A DNA stretch of 64,000 bases from Chryseobacterium culicis. GTDB taxonomy: Bacteria; Bacteroidota; Bacteroidia; Flavobacteriales; Weeksellaceae. Location of the stretch: assembly GCF_002979755.1 (NCBI RefSeq), contig NZ_PCPP01000001.1, forward strand, positions 776,665 through 840,664, written 5' to 3'. Under the pieces are notes generated by a model. The model made no database searches and was not told the origin of the DNA. It saw nothing but the letters and a program-made list of their open reading frames with translations. Of the stretch, positions 34,023 to 42,721 are shown in pieces (within the stretch, counting starts at the first letter, position 1; each line of letters starts with the position of its first letter). A program made the position numbers and the translations under genes.

Positions 34023-34931
34023 ATGTCAATACATCAGTTCAATTATTTAGATCAGTTAGAAGCTGAATCTATTTATATATTAAGAGAAGTAGCGGGTCAG
34101 TTTGAACGTCCTGCCTTATTATTCAGTGGAGGAAAAGACAGTATTGTGCTGGCTCATCTGGCCAAAAAAGCATTCTTCCATGGCAAAATACCGTTTACCT
34201 TTGTTCATGTAGATACCGGACACAACTTTCCGGAAGTGTTGGATTTTCGTGATCAGCTGGTAAAGCAGTTAGAGGTCAATCTGGCGGTAAGGAAAGTGGA
34301 AGACACGATAAAAAGTAAAAAATTAACGGAAGCCAAAGGTAAATTTCCAAGCAGAAACTGGCTGCAAACCTATACACTTCTTGATACGATTGAAGAATTT
34401 GAATTTGATGCCTGTATCGGAGGAGCCAGAAGAGATGAGGAAAAAGCAAGAGCAAAAGAAAGAATATTTTCCGTCCGTGATGAATTCGGGCAATGGGATC
34501 CTAAACTTCAGCGTCCCGAGCTATGGAATATCTTCAACGGAAAAATTCACAAAGGAGAAAATGTAAGAATTTTCCCAATCAGCAACTGGACTGAGCTTGA
34601 CATCTGGAACTATATCCGCAGAGAGAAAATTGCACTTCCTTCCATTTATTTTTCGCATGAAAGAGAAGTGGTAGACTTTAACGGTCAATGGCTTGCCAAT
34701 TCCTCACACGTCTTTTTAGAGCCGGAGGATATTATCACCACCAAAAAAATACGTTACCGAACTGTAGGCGATATGACCTGCACTGCTGCTGTAGAATCCA
34801 ATGCTGTAACCATTGATGCGGTAATCGATGAAATTGTAGCCACCAGAATTTCAGAACGCGGAGAAACCAGAATTGACGACAGAGTGACAGAAGCCGCCAT
34901 GGAAGACAGAAAAAAAGGAGGCTATTTCTAG
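34023..34931 (+). CDS. cysD: Sulfate adenylyltransferase subunit 2
   Basis: A 302-residue PP-loop ATPase that forms APS from ATP and sulfate. The pyrophosphate loop LLFSGGKDSIV, HVDTGHNFPEV, GGARRDEEKARAKERIFS and the C-terminal RISERGETRIDDR segment are all conserved. It acts with the GTPase CysN, encoded next but separated by a 106-base repeat-bearing gap that is long for this operon. Confidence 0.95.
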   Translation: MSIHQFNYLDQLEAESIYILREVAGQFERPALLFSGGKDSIVLAHLAKKAFFHGKIPFTFVHVDTGHNFPEVLDFRDQLVKQLEVNLAVRKVEDTIKSKKLTEAKGKFPSRNWLQTYTLLDTIEEFEFDACIGGARRDEEKARAKERIFSVRDEFGQWDPKLQRPELWNIFNGKIHKGENVRIFPISNWTELDIWNYIRREKIALPSIYFSHEREVVDFNGQWLANSSHVFLEPEDIITTKKIRYRTVGDMTCTAAVESNAVTIDAVIDEIVATRISERGETRIDDRVTEAAMEDRKKGGYF

Positions 34932-34934
34932 ATA

Positions 34935-35024
34935 AGCAATCAGCAATGAGTAATAAGTAATAGAATAGACAGCTTTTACTTCTTAACCACAGAATATTAC
35001 TCATTACCAATTACTCATTATTTA
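34935..35024. repeat. Inverted repeat element between cysD and cysN
   Basis: The left arm (34935-34963, GCAATGAGTAATAAGTAAT) and right arm (34994-35024, ATTACTCATTACCAATTACT) are imperfect inverted repeats of AATGAGTAAT-type words, with a non-coding centre of about 30 bases. The design resembles the flanks of the four-helix-bundle cassette at 5212-5656, but there is no gene inside. Confidence 0.55.
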
Positions 35025-35037
35025 TAACAAAAATCGG

Positions 35038-36276
35038 ATGGATATATTAAGATTTATAACAGCAGGAAGCGTAGATGACGGTAAAAGTACCCTTATTGGC
35101 AGACTGCTTTACGATAGCAAAAGTATTTTACAGGATCAATTGGAAGTCCTTGAAAAACATTCTAAAAATAAAAATGAAGACGGGGTAGACCTTGCTCTTC
35201 TAACAGACGGATTGCGTGCGGAAAGAGAACAGGGAATCACGATTGATGTTGCCTACCGTTATTTTTCAACCGCAAAAAGAAAATTTATCATTGCTGATGC
35301 TCCCGGGCATGTACAATATACCCGTAATATGATCACCGGAGCATCCAATTCTGATCTGATGGTCATTCTGATCGATGCCCGAAAAGGTGTGATAGAACAG
35401 ACCAGAAGACATTCCATTATTGCCTCTTTATTACAGTTGAAGAAAGTTGCAGTAGCCATCAACAAAATGGATATGGTGGATTATGCAGAAGATGTTTTTG
35501 AAAATATAAAATCAGAATATGCAAAAATTGCAGAAAATCTGGGATTAAATGACGTAAGTTATTTTCCGATCTCCGCATTAAAAGGAGATAATATTGTTTC
35601 AAAATCTTCCAGAACAGATTGGTATGAAGGAAATTCTCTTCTTGAGTATCTTGAAGAAGTAACCCTACATGAACAAAAAAACAACGGAAGCCGTTTTCAG
35701 GTTCAGTATGTGATTCGTCCTCAAACGGAGGAACTGCATGATTACAGAGGCTATGCCGGACAGATACTTAGTGGAAAATTCATCAAAGGAGACAAAATCC
35801 ATATTCTTCCGGCAGATCTTACCAATGAAATCACTAAAATTGAAATCAATGGTGTTGAAAAAGAAGAAGCATTTGAAGGTCAACCCGCTGTTATCCACCT
35901 TGCTCACGATGTAGATGTCAGCAGAGGAGATATTTTTGCAACGGAAGAACATGTTCCTGCGGTTGAAAAAGACCTTGAAATTCTGTTATGCTGGCTTGAT
36001 CAGAAACCTTTGCAGCCAGGGAATAAATATCTGTTGCAACAGAATAGCAGACTTGTCAAAGCCGTTGTAAAAGAAGTAGATTACAAGATCAATGTCAATA
36101 CCCTTATCCGGGAACAGGCGGATGGAGAAATTAAACTGAACGAAATTGTAAAAGTTACCCTTCGAACGGCACAGCCTTTGGTCTATGACAGCTTTACCAA
36201 TAATAAAACAACGGGCTCTGCCATTTTGGTAGATGAAACGTCCAATTCAACGGTAGCAGCCTGTATAATTCAATAG
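35038..36276 (+). CDS. cysN: Sulfate adenylyltransferase subunit 1 (GTPase)
   Basis: A 412-residue EF-Tu-like GTPase that drives APS formation by CysD. G-motifs are GSVDDGKST (P-loop, from about residue 10), EREQGITIDVAYR (switch I), DAPGH (switch II) and NKMD. Two beta-barrel domains follow from about residue 220. It is shorter than E. coli CysN (475) and has no fused CysC kinase domain, supporting the APS-reductase route. Confidence 0.94.
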   Translation: MDILRFITAGSVDDGKSTLIGRLLYDSKSILQDQLEVLEKHSKNKNEDGVDLALLTDGLRAEREQGITIDVAYRYFSTAKRKFIIADAPGHVQYTRNMITGASNSDLMVILIDARKGVIEQTRRHSIIASLLQLKKVAVAINKMDMVDYAEDVFENIKSEYAKIAENLGLNDVSYFPISALKGDNIVSKSSRTDWYEGNSLLEYLEEVTLHEQKNNGSRFQVQYVIRPQTEELHDYRGYAGQILSGKFIKGDKIHILPADLTNEITKIEINGVEKEEAFEGQPAVIHLAHDVDVSRGDIFATEEHVPAVEKDLEILLCWLDQKPLQPGNKYLLQQNSRLVKAVVKEVDYKINVNTLIREQADGEIKLNEIVKVTLRTAQPLVYDSFTNNKTTGSAILVDETSNSTVAACIIQ

Positions 36277-36281
36277 AAAAA

Positions 36282-37112
36282 ATGGCAATTCCCGATCAAT
36301 TAATTGAAAGAATTCATCAGACAAAGCAAAACAGCATTCATGGATTCTTTGATAAAATAAAGACCAAAAAATGGGTTAAGGATTTGTATGAAACACTTTT
36401 CCTGCCTCAGACTGACAATACTGAAGAGCAACTGAAAAGAAATTTCGAAGCCCTGCAGGAAACACTATCTGACTTAATTAATACCGTTGTAGGAGATAAA
36501 GATCTTACTGAAAAACAAGTCAATCAATTTTTTGAAGCCTTGCCGACACTGTATGATCAGTTGGTTCTGGATGCAAAATCTATTCTGGAATTTGATCCCG
36601 CAGCAGATTCTCTGGAAGAGGTATATCTGGCATATCCGGGCTTTTTTGCCACCTATGTCTACCGTATTTCGCACCAGCTTTGGAGTCAGGAAGTGAAGAT
36701 TCTACCGCGTGTCATTTCAGAATATGCACACAGTAAAACCGGAATTGATATTCATCCCGGAGCTACCATCGGCAAATCTTTTTTTATTGATCACGGAACA
36801 GGAATAGTGATTGGAGAAACAACCATTATTGGAAACAATGTCAAAATCTATCAGGGAGTAACCCTCGGAGCCTTGAATGTTTCCAAAGAAAAAGCCCATC
36901 AGAAAAGGCATCCCAATATTGAAGATGATGTGATTATCTATTCGGGAGCCACCATTCTGGGAGGTGAAACAACTATAGGCAGAGAAAGTATCATAGGAGG
37001 AAATGTCTGGGTAACCCAGGATGTTCCTGCCAACTCTCTGGTCTACCACAAAAGTGAAATAAAAATAAAGGATAATACTTCATTACCGGAATCATTAACC
37101 TTTGTGATTTAA
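36282..37112 (+). CDS. cysE: Serine O-acetyltransferase
   Basis: A 276-residue acyltransferase that makes O-acetylserine, the carbon acceptor for sulfide. A helical N-terminal half is followed by a left-handed beta-helix of hexapeptide repeats (from IDIHPGATIGKSFFIDHGTG, then IGNNVKIYQGVTLGAL and GGETTIGRESIIGGNVWVT). It starts 5 bases after cysN and precedes cysteine synthase, its usual partner in the cysteine synthase complex. Confidence 0.94.
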   Translation: MAIPDQLIERIHQTKQNSIHGFFDKIKTKKWVKDLYETLFLPQTDNTEEQLKRNFEALQETLSDLINTVVGDKDLTEKQVNQFFEALPTLYDQLVLDAKSILEFDPAADSLEEVYLAYPGFFATYVYRISHQLWSQEVKILPRVISEYAHSKTGIDIHPGATIGKSFFIDHGTGIVIGETTIIGNNVKIYQGVTLGALNVSKEKAHQKRHPNIEDDVIIYSGATILGGETTIGRESIIGGNVWVTQDVPANSLVYHKSEIKIKDNTSLPESLTFVI

Positions 37113-37135
37113 AAAAAACAAAAAAGTAAATTGAT

Positions 37136-38047
37136 ATGAAATTTCAGAACGCATTAGAAACGATTGGAAACACACCCGTCGTAAAAATCAATAAACTCTT
37201 CAGTTCAGATCATGAAATCTGGATCAAACTTGAAAAAAGCAACCCTGGCGGAAGCATTAAAGACAGAATTGCCCTATCCATGATTGAAGATGCAGAAGCA
37301 AAAGGATTATTAAATAAAGACAGTGTCATTATAGAACCCACTAGCGGAAATACAGGGATAGGACTCGCTTTGGTAGCTGCTGTAAAAGGATACAAACTAA
37401 TCCTTGTCATGCCGGAAAGTATGAGCATAGAACGCCGTAAAATTATGGAAGCGTACGGAGCAGAATTCGTCCTTACCCCAAGAGAAAAAGGGATGAAAGG
37501 AGCCATTGAAAAAGCCAATGAGCTTGCTGAAGAAACCCCCAATTCATGGATTCCAAAACAATTTGACAATCCTGCCAATGTAAAAGTACATGTAGAAACC
37601 ACTGCACAGGAAATTTTAAAAGATTTCCCGGATGGCCTAGATTACATCATTACAGGAGTAGGAACCGGAGGACACATCACGGGAATTGCAAAAGCAGTAA
37701 AAGAAAAGTATCCTAATGTAAAAGTAATTGCTGTAGAACCGGAATTATCTCCCGTACTCAGTGGAGGAAGCCCCGCACCGCACCCATTACAAGGACTCGG
37801 AGCAGGATTTGTTCCTTCCATTCTGGATGTTACTCTTTTAGACGGAGTCATTACAGTAGGAAAGGAAGAAGCTTATGAATACGCCCTCAATGCCGCTAAA
37901 CAAGAAGGTCTTTTTGTGGGAGTTTCCACAGGAGCCGCTTTAGCAGCCATTGCAAAACATTTACCGGAAATACAACCTAACGCTAAAATTCTCACCATCA
38001 ATTACGATACCGGAGAAAGGTATCTGTCCGTAGAAGGACTCTTCTAA
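37136..38047 (+). CDS. cysK: Cysteine synthase (O-acetylserine sulfhydrylase)
   Basis: A 303-residue PLP enzyme forming cysteine from O-acetylserine and sulfide. Lys42 in GGSIKDRIA binds [13 protein letters not shown] holds the substrate carboxylate and GTGGHITG binds the phosphate. The C-terminus ends in [14 protein letters not shown]. CysK and CysM cannot be separated confidently by eye, but the length and linkage to cysE favour CysK. Confidence 0.94.
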   Translation: MKFQNALETIGNTPVVKINKLFSSDHEIWIKLEKSNPGGSIKDRIALSMIEDAEAKGLLNKDSVIIEPTSGNTGIGLALVAAVKGYKLILVMPESMSIERRKIMEAYGAEFVLTPREKGMKGAIEKANELAEETPNSWIPKQFDNPANVKVHVETTAQEILKDFPDGLDYIITGVGTGGHITGIAKAVKEKYPNVKVIAVEPELSPVLSGGSPAPHPLQGLGAGFVPSILDVTLLDGVITVGKEEAYEYALNAAKQEGLFVGVSTGAALAAIAKHLPEIQPNAKILTINYDTGERYLSVEGLF

Positions 38048-38070
38048 ATCCTTAATTAACACCTACTTCA

Positions 38071-38916
38071 ATGAAAACAAATATAAAATCACCAAAGGTC
38101 TTCCTTATCGGTGCAGGGCCCGGCAACCCTGAACTGATCACTGTAAAAGCAGTAAAAGCAATCGCAGAAGCAGATGTCATCTTATGTGACCGCCTTGTAA
38201 GCCCGGAGATTCTGGAAACCTACGTTAATGAAAACACAGAAATCATCTATGTAGGGAAAGAATGCAGTAAAAATGCTTCCACACCGCAGTCTCATATCAA
38301 TACTTTGATGGTGGAATATGCCCTTCAGAACAAAACTATTGTCAGGCTTAAAGGAGGAGACGTTTCTATATTCTCTAATATTCTGGATGAATTGCAGGCT
38401 TTAAAACAGAATCATATTCCTTACGAAATTATTCCGGGAATTACAGCCGCATTAGGAGCAGCCGCATTTGCAGGGATGCCTTTAACAGCAAGAGGATATT
38501 CTACATCAGTGCGTTTTCTGACGTATTATAAATCAGAAATTGTGAGTGAAGAATATTGGAAAGAGCTGGCTTTAACCAATGATACCCTTGTTTTCTATAT
38601 GTCTAAAGGAAATCTTACCCCACTTGTAGAAAAGCTGAAACAGCTTGAGATTTCAGGTGATAAAAAAATTGCAGTCATTGAACAGGCGACAACGCCTTTC
38701 CAAAAGGTGTACACTTCATCATTTGATGATTTTAATGAAAAATTCGGAGACAAAAACTTTGCTTCACCTTCATTGGTTGTTGTGGGTAAAATTGTTAACC
38801 TTCACGAAGAATTTTCATGGCTGGAAAATGCCGAACAGGAAGGTCTTTACTTTAAATCAGTGGAAAACGGAAGTCTAATCCCTACAACTCAAAATTTCTT
38901 TGAATATGCTGTCTGA
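38071..38916 (+). CDS. cobA: Uroporphyrinogen-III C-methyltransferase (SUMT)
   Basis: A 281-residue methyltransferase making precorrin-2, the first committed step to siroheme. GAGPGNPELITVKA (N-terminal SAM motif), CDRLVSPEIL, VRLKGGD and IPYEIIPGITAALGAAA are diagnostic. It overlaps cysJ by 11 bases. With the siroheme-synthase domain encoded at 45604 it supplies siroheme for CysI, so the locus carries its own cofactor pathway. Confidence 0.94.
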   Translation: MKTNIKSPKVFLIGAGPGNPELITVKAVKAIAEADVILCDRLVSPEILETYVNENTEIIYVGKECSKNASTPQSHINTLMVEYALQNKTIVRLKGGDVSIFSNILDELQALKQNHIPYEIIPGITAALGAAAFAGMPLTARGYSTSVRFLTYYKSEIVSEEYWKELALTNDTLVFYMSKGNLTPLVEKLKQLEISGDKKIAVIEQATTPFQKVYTSSFDDFNEKFGDKNFASPSLVVVGKIVNLHEEFSWLENAEQEGLYFKSVENGSLIPTTQNFFEYAV

Positions 38917-40618
38917 AACTAAATTAAATGTATTAAAACAAATATCCGGAGACCTATCCAGAGACGAAGCCATTTGGGCAAGCGGATATCTTGCAGGTAT
39001 TGCCGGAGGATCGTCACTGACCGCCGTACTGCCGCCTCAGGAAACGAATAGTACTGCACAGAATGCTGTAAAGAAAATAACGCTGGCCTACGGAACAGAA
39101 ACCGGAAACAGTAAAAAATTAGCGACAGCTTTAGCAGGTATTGTGAAGAAAAAAGGACTTCAGGTAAAACTGGCTGACCTTTCTCAGTACAAACCAAAAG
39201 ATCTGGCTAAAGAAGAGTTTTTCTTCGTAGTGATCAGCACTCAGGGAGAAGGTGAACCACCAGCGCTGGCCAAAAAGTTCTATGATTATATCTATGAAAA
39301 TGAAATTAATCTTAGCGGACTTAAATTCGGAGTACTGGCTTTAGGAGACAGCAGTTACCCTCTGTTCTGCAAAACAGGAGAAGATGTAGATTCGCGCTTT
39401 GAAATATTGGGAGCTCAGCGTGTTATCCCATTAAAGAAATGTGATATTGATTATGAACAGGAAGCTTCACACTGGATAGAACATGTATTCGAGACAGTCA
39501 GTAAAAATGCTGGTCAGAGTACAAAAAGTATTTCAACTCCAAAGGTTTCTGCCGGAAGAAAGAAATACCAGGGGAAAGTTTCGGCAATCATTAATCTGAA
39601 CGATATTACTTCTGAAAAAGAAACGTATCACATTGAAATTGAAACAGAAGAATCGCTGGCTTACCAGCCGGGTGCAGCGTTAGGATTAATTCCTTTCAAT
39701 TCAAAATCTATAGTAGATGAAATTATTACCCTTACAGGAATTGATCCTCAAAAAAAGATAGAAACAGCAAAAATTACAGATACCGCTGAAGAACTTTTAC
39801 ACAAACATCTTAACATCAGTTATCTGCTTAAATCCGTTGTTGCTCAATATGCTAAAATAACAGGACATTCCATTCCCGAGGTCAGACTCAGTCTTCTTGA
39901 TCTGCTTAGGATTTATCCGGTAAAAAATGCTGATGAATTTGAAGAAATCGTTCAGGTATTAACTGCTCAGTCACCCCGTCTGTATTCAATTTCCTCTTCG
40001 CTTGAAGCGCATGGTGATACAGAAATTCATATTACGGTCGCCAAATCAGAATTCTTTATAGATCATCAGAAACATAATGGATTATGCAGTGGTTTTCTGA
40101 GTGAATTCAAAGAAGGAGAAGATATTGAGTTTTATATTCAGGATGCAGGACACTTCAAATTGCCTCAAGCTGATAAAGATATCATCATGATTGGTCCCGG
40201 TACAGGAATAGCACCTTTCAGATCATTCCTTTGGGAGCGTGATGCAACAGGTGCGGAAGGAAGAAACTGGCTGTTTTTCGGGGACAGAAGCTTCGTTTCA
40301 GACTTCCTTTATCAGGCAGAACTTCAGGATTTCATTAAAACGGGCAGCCTTACTCATTTAGACCTTGCTTTTTCAAGAGATACCGCTGAAAAAATATATG
40401 TTCAGCACAGACTGGAACAAAAAGCACAGGAAGTTTTTTACTGGCTGGAAGGCGGAGCATCTGTATACGTGTGCGGAGCCAAAGAACCAATGGCTCGTGA
40501 TGTAGAACAGACACTTCTCACCATCATTCAGAATGAAGGAAAAAGAAGCAAAGAAGATGCAGCCCTTTATCTGGAAGAGATGGAGCTTAGCGGCAGATAT
40601 GCTAAAGATGTTTATTAA
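38906..40618 (+). CDS. cysJ: Sulfite reductase flavoprotein subunit
   Basis: A 570-residue NADPH-dependent diflavin reductase. A flavodoxin domain (about 55-195, with GTETGNSKKLA and STQGEGEPPALAKKF) precedes a FAD-binding FNR-like region (RLYSISSS, about 355) and the NADPH site (GPGTGIAPFRSFLWER, CGAKEPMARDVE). It passes electrons from NADPH to the hemoprotein CysI. The ATG at 38906 is chosen over TTG at 38900; it overlaps the end of cobA. Confidence 0.94.
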   Translation: MLSETKLNVLKQISGDLSRDEAIWASGYLAGIAGGSSLTAVLPPQETNSTAQNAVKKITLAYGTETGNSKKLATALAGIVKKKGLQVKLADLSQYKPKDLAKEEFFFVVISTQGEGEPPALAKKFYDYIYENEINLSGLKFGVLALGDSSYPLFCKTGEDVDSRFEILGAQRVIPLKKCDIDYEQEASHWIEHVFETVSKNAGQSTKSISTPKVSAGRKKYQGKVSAIINLNDITSEKETYHIEIETEESLAYQPGAALGLIPFNSKSIVDEIITLTGIDPQKKIETAKITDTAEELLHKHLNISYLLKSVVAQYAKITGHSIPEVRLSLLDLLRIYPVKNADEFEEIVQVLTAQSPRLYSISSSLEAHGDTEIHITVAKSEFFIDHQKHNGLCSGFLSEFKEGEDIEFYIQDAGHFKLPQADKDIIMIGPGTGIAPFRSFLWERDATGAEGRNWLFFGDRSFVSDFLYQAELQDFIKTGSLTHLDLAFSRDTAEKIYVQHRLEQKAQEVFYWLEGGASVYVCGAKEPMARDVEQTLLTIIQNEGKRSKEDAALYLEEMELSGRYAKDVY

Positions 40619-40660
40619 ATGAGATAAAGAAGTACTCGTAAAAAATTAAAGGAAACAATT

Positions 40661-42337
40661 ATGAACAATGATAAAGAAAACCTTTCACCGGTAGAAAGGA
40701 TTAAAACCAGCAGTAATGGGCTTAGGGGATCTTTAAAAGAAAGCCTTGCTGATCCTATTACCGGAGCCATAAGGGAAGATGATCAGACGCTGATCAAATT
40801 TCATGGAATGTACCAACAGGACGACAGGGACCGAAGGGAAGAGCGTGTCTCTAAAAAACTGGAATGGCTGTATTCCTACATGATCAGATTAAGACTTCCC
40901 GGCGGCTTTTTAACTCCGGAACAATGGGTAGGATTGAATGAAACAGCAGAAGATCATTCCACCGGAACCATTAAAGTAACCACAAGACAAACGATTCAGC
41001 TGCATGGTATTTTAAAATCTCATTTAAGACCTACCATCCAAAGTTTCAATCTTCAGCATCTGGATTCTATTGCGGCTTGTGGGGATGTCAACAGAAATGT
41101 AACGTGTACAGCCAATCCCTCAGAATCACCTTTGCACAAGGAAGCTTACGAACTGGCAGGGAAAATCAGTGAGATGTGTCTTCCAAAAACCAAATCTTAT
41201 TATGATATCTGGATTGATGATGAACTTCTGGTAGACAGAAAAGCAGAAGAAGATCCTCTGTATCAGGATAGATATCTTCCGAGAAAGCTGAAAATAGGAA
41301 TCGCTGTTCCACCCAATAATGATGTGGATGTATTCATCAATGATATTGCCTTAATTGCTATTATCGAAAATGATAAAATTGTTGGTTACAATATTGCTGC
41401 CGGAGGAGGACTAGGAGCTACTCACGGAAACGAAGCTACTTATGCCCGCCTTGCATCCATTCTTGGATTTGTAGATACCGAAGAAAAAGTATTAAAAGCT
41501 GTCTACGAAATCATCACGGTTCAAAGAGACTTCGGAAACAGAAGCGACCGAAAATTATCAAGATTGAAATATACGATTGATAAATTGGGTATCGATCAGT
41601 ACAGAGCGGAAGTAGAAAAAAGAACAGGATTCAGCTTTGAACCTGCCAGAGAATTTAAGTTTGAACAAAGAAAAGACCGTTACGGATGGATTCAAAATCA
41701 TGAAGGAAAATGGTTTTACACTGTATTTGTAGAGCATGGAAGAATCCTTAATACGGCAGAATATCCTTTAAAATCAGGATTATTAAAAGTAGCGCAGACT
41801 GGCAATGCCAATTTCCGTTTTACCTGTAACCAGAACCTTATTCTTGCTGATATTGATGAAAAGAATAAAGCTGATATTGAACATATTTTAGAAGAACACG
41901 GAATTTCAGAATATACAAACGGAGCCAGTGCTCTGCGTAAAAACTCTGTTGCCTGTGTGGCTTTGAATACCTGTTCATTGGCATTGGCTGAAGCTCAGCG
42001 TTATCTGCCTTCATTGGTCACAAAAATAGAACCTATCCTTGAAAAATATGGTCTGCGGGACGAAGATATTACCATTCGTATGACTGGATGTCCTAATGGG
42101 TGTGGAAGATCTCCAAATGCTGAAATCGGATTTGTGGGTACAGCTTATGGGAAATATAATCTTCACATCGGAGGAGACCGTCTGGGTATGCGATTGAATA
42201 CAAAATTTAAAGAAAATATTGGCGAAGAAGAAATTCTTACAACCCTGGATGAGCTTTTCGGAATTTATGTACAGAAAAGACTTGCAGAAGAAACATTTGG
42301 TGATTTTTCATACCGTTACTTACATACCTTAAATTAA
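40661..42337 (+). CDS. cysI: Sulfite reductase hemoprotein subunit
   Basis: A 558-residue siroheme/4Fe-4S enzyme reducing sulfite to sulfide with six electrons. Cluster ligands are Cys432, Cys438, Cys477 and Cys481 in VACVALNTCSL and TGCPNGCGR. The N-terminal ferredoxin-like half has the siroheme-binding TTRQTIQLHG. A 27-codon ORF starts 4 bases after its stop and may be cotranslated with it. Confidence 0.95.
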   Translation: MNNDKENLSPVERIKTSSNGLRGSLKESLADPITGAIREDDQTLIKFHGMYQQDDRDRREERVSKKLEWLYSYMIRLRLPGGFLTPEQWVGLNETAEDHSTGTIKVTTRQTIQLHGILKSHLRPTIQSFNLQHLDSIAACGDVNRNVTCTANPSESPLHKEAYELAGKISEMCLPKTKSYYDIWIDDELLVDRKAEEDPLYQDRYLPRKLKIGIAVPPNNDVDVFINDIALIAIIENDKIVGYNIAAGGGLGATHGNEATYARLASILGFVDTEEKVLKAVYEIITVQRDFGNRSDRKLSRLKYTIDKLGIDQYRAEVEKRTGFSFEPAREFKFEQRKDRYGWIQNHEGKWFYTVFVEHGRILNTAEYPLKSGLLKVAQTGNANFRFTCNQNLILADIDEKNKADIEHILEEHGISEYTNGASALRKNSVACVALNTCSLALAEAQRYLPSLVTKIEPILEKYGLRDEDITIRMTGCPNGCGRSPNAEIGFVGTAYGKYNLHIGGDRLGMRLNTKFKENIGEEEILTTLDELFGIYVQKRLAEETFGDFSYRYLHTLN

Positions 42338-42341
42338 TTAT

Positions 42342-42425
42342 ATGGCTAATTTTCATTATGATCTGAAAAAAAATAAAAAAACTAAACCTCTTCATTTTGG
42401 GAGACGAATGTGTATGTGTTGTTGA
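42342..42425 (+). CDS. 27-residue ORF ending Met-Cys-Met-Cys-Cys, candidate leader peptide
   Basis: This ORF starts with ATG 4 bases after the cysI stop. It encodes 27 residues: MANFHYDLKK, then KTKPLHFGRR, then MCMCC at the C-terminus, followed by TGA. Five consecutive sulfur amino acids directly before the stop, inside a sulfur assimilation locus and upstream of the TonB receptor and the siroheme-permease fusion, suggest a ribosome-stalling or attenuation leader that senses Cys-tRNA or Met-tRNA supply. A GGAGA (42400-42404) to TCTCC (42427-42431) pairing spans the Cys codons, but it is short. A functional Cys-rich micropeptide is the alternative. Translation is inferred. Confidence 0.5.
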   Translation: MANFHYDLKKNKKTKPLHFGRRMCMCC

Positions 42426-42470
42426 TTCTCCAATAGCAATACAATCAAAGCTGTTTCAACTTTTCAATCC

Positions 42471-42664
42471 AACCACAAAAGTCACAAAAATTTTTAAACA
42501 CTTAAGTTTTTTAAGAGCCCAACTTTGTGCGTAATAAGAACACCTAAGTTTTGTGAAAATCTTTGATTTTCATCTAATGTGAGCTTTCTACGGCACCGTT
42601 TTAAACTTACTTAGGTGAACTAAAGTGTTTTAAAATGAAAACTTTTGTGCCTTTTGTGGCCAAA
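42471..42664. repeat. Inverted repeat element upstream of the TonB receptor
   Basis: The left arm (42471-42506) reads ACCACAAAAGTCACAAAAA and CACTTAAG. The right arm (42610-42664) reads the complement, CTTAGGTGAAC, then GTGTTTTAAAATG and TTTTGTGCCTTTTGTGG. The left arm is nearly identical to the reverse complement of 32692-32734. The centre repeats ACCTAAGTTTTGTG. It looks like a miniature non-autonomous repeat; no gene lies inside. Confidence 0.6.
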
Positions 42665-42721
42665 AACAATCAATGTAAAAGTTCAGACAGCTTCATTCTC
42701 AACCTAAAAAATGAAGCAAAA

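Noticed and set aside
42400..42431. Hairpin over the Cys codons of the leader ORF as a classical attenuator
   Set aside because: Pairing is limited to about five bases (GGAGA with TCTCC) and no T run follows, so a terminator/antiterminator model is not supported by the sequence.
42635..42721. 29-codon N-terminal extension of the TonB receptor
   Set aside because: It runs through a dispersed repeat, and the predicted signal peptide begins properly at the ATG at 42722.
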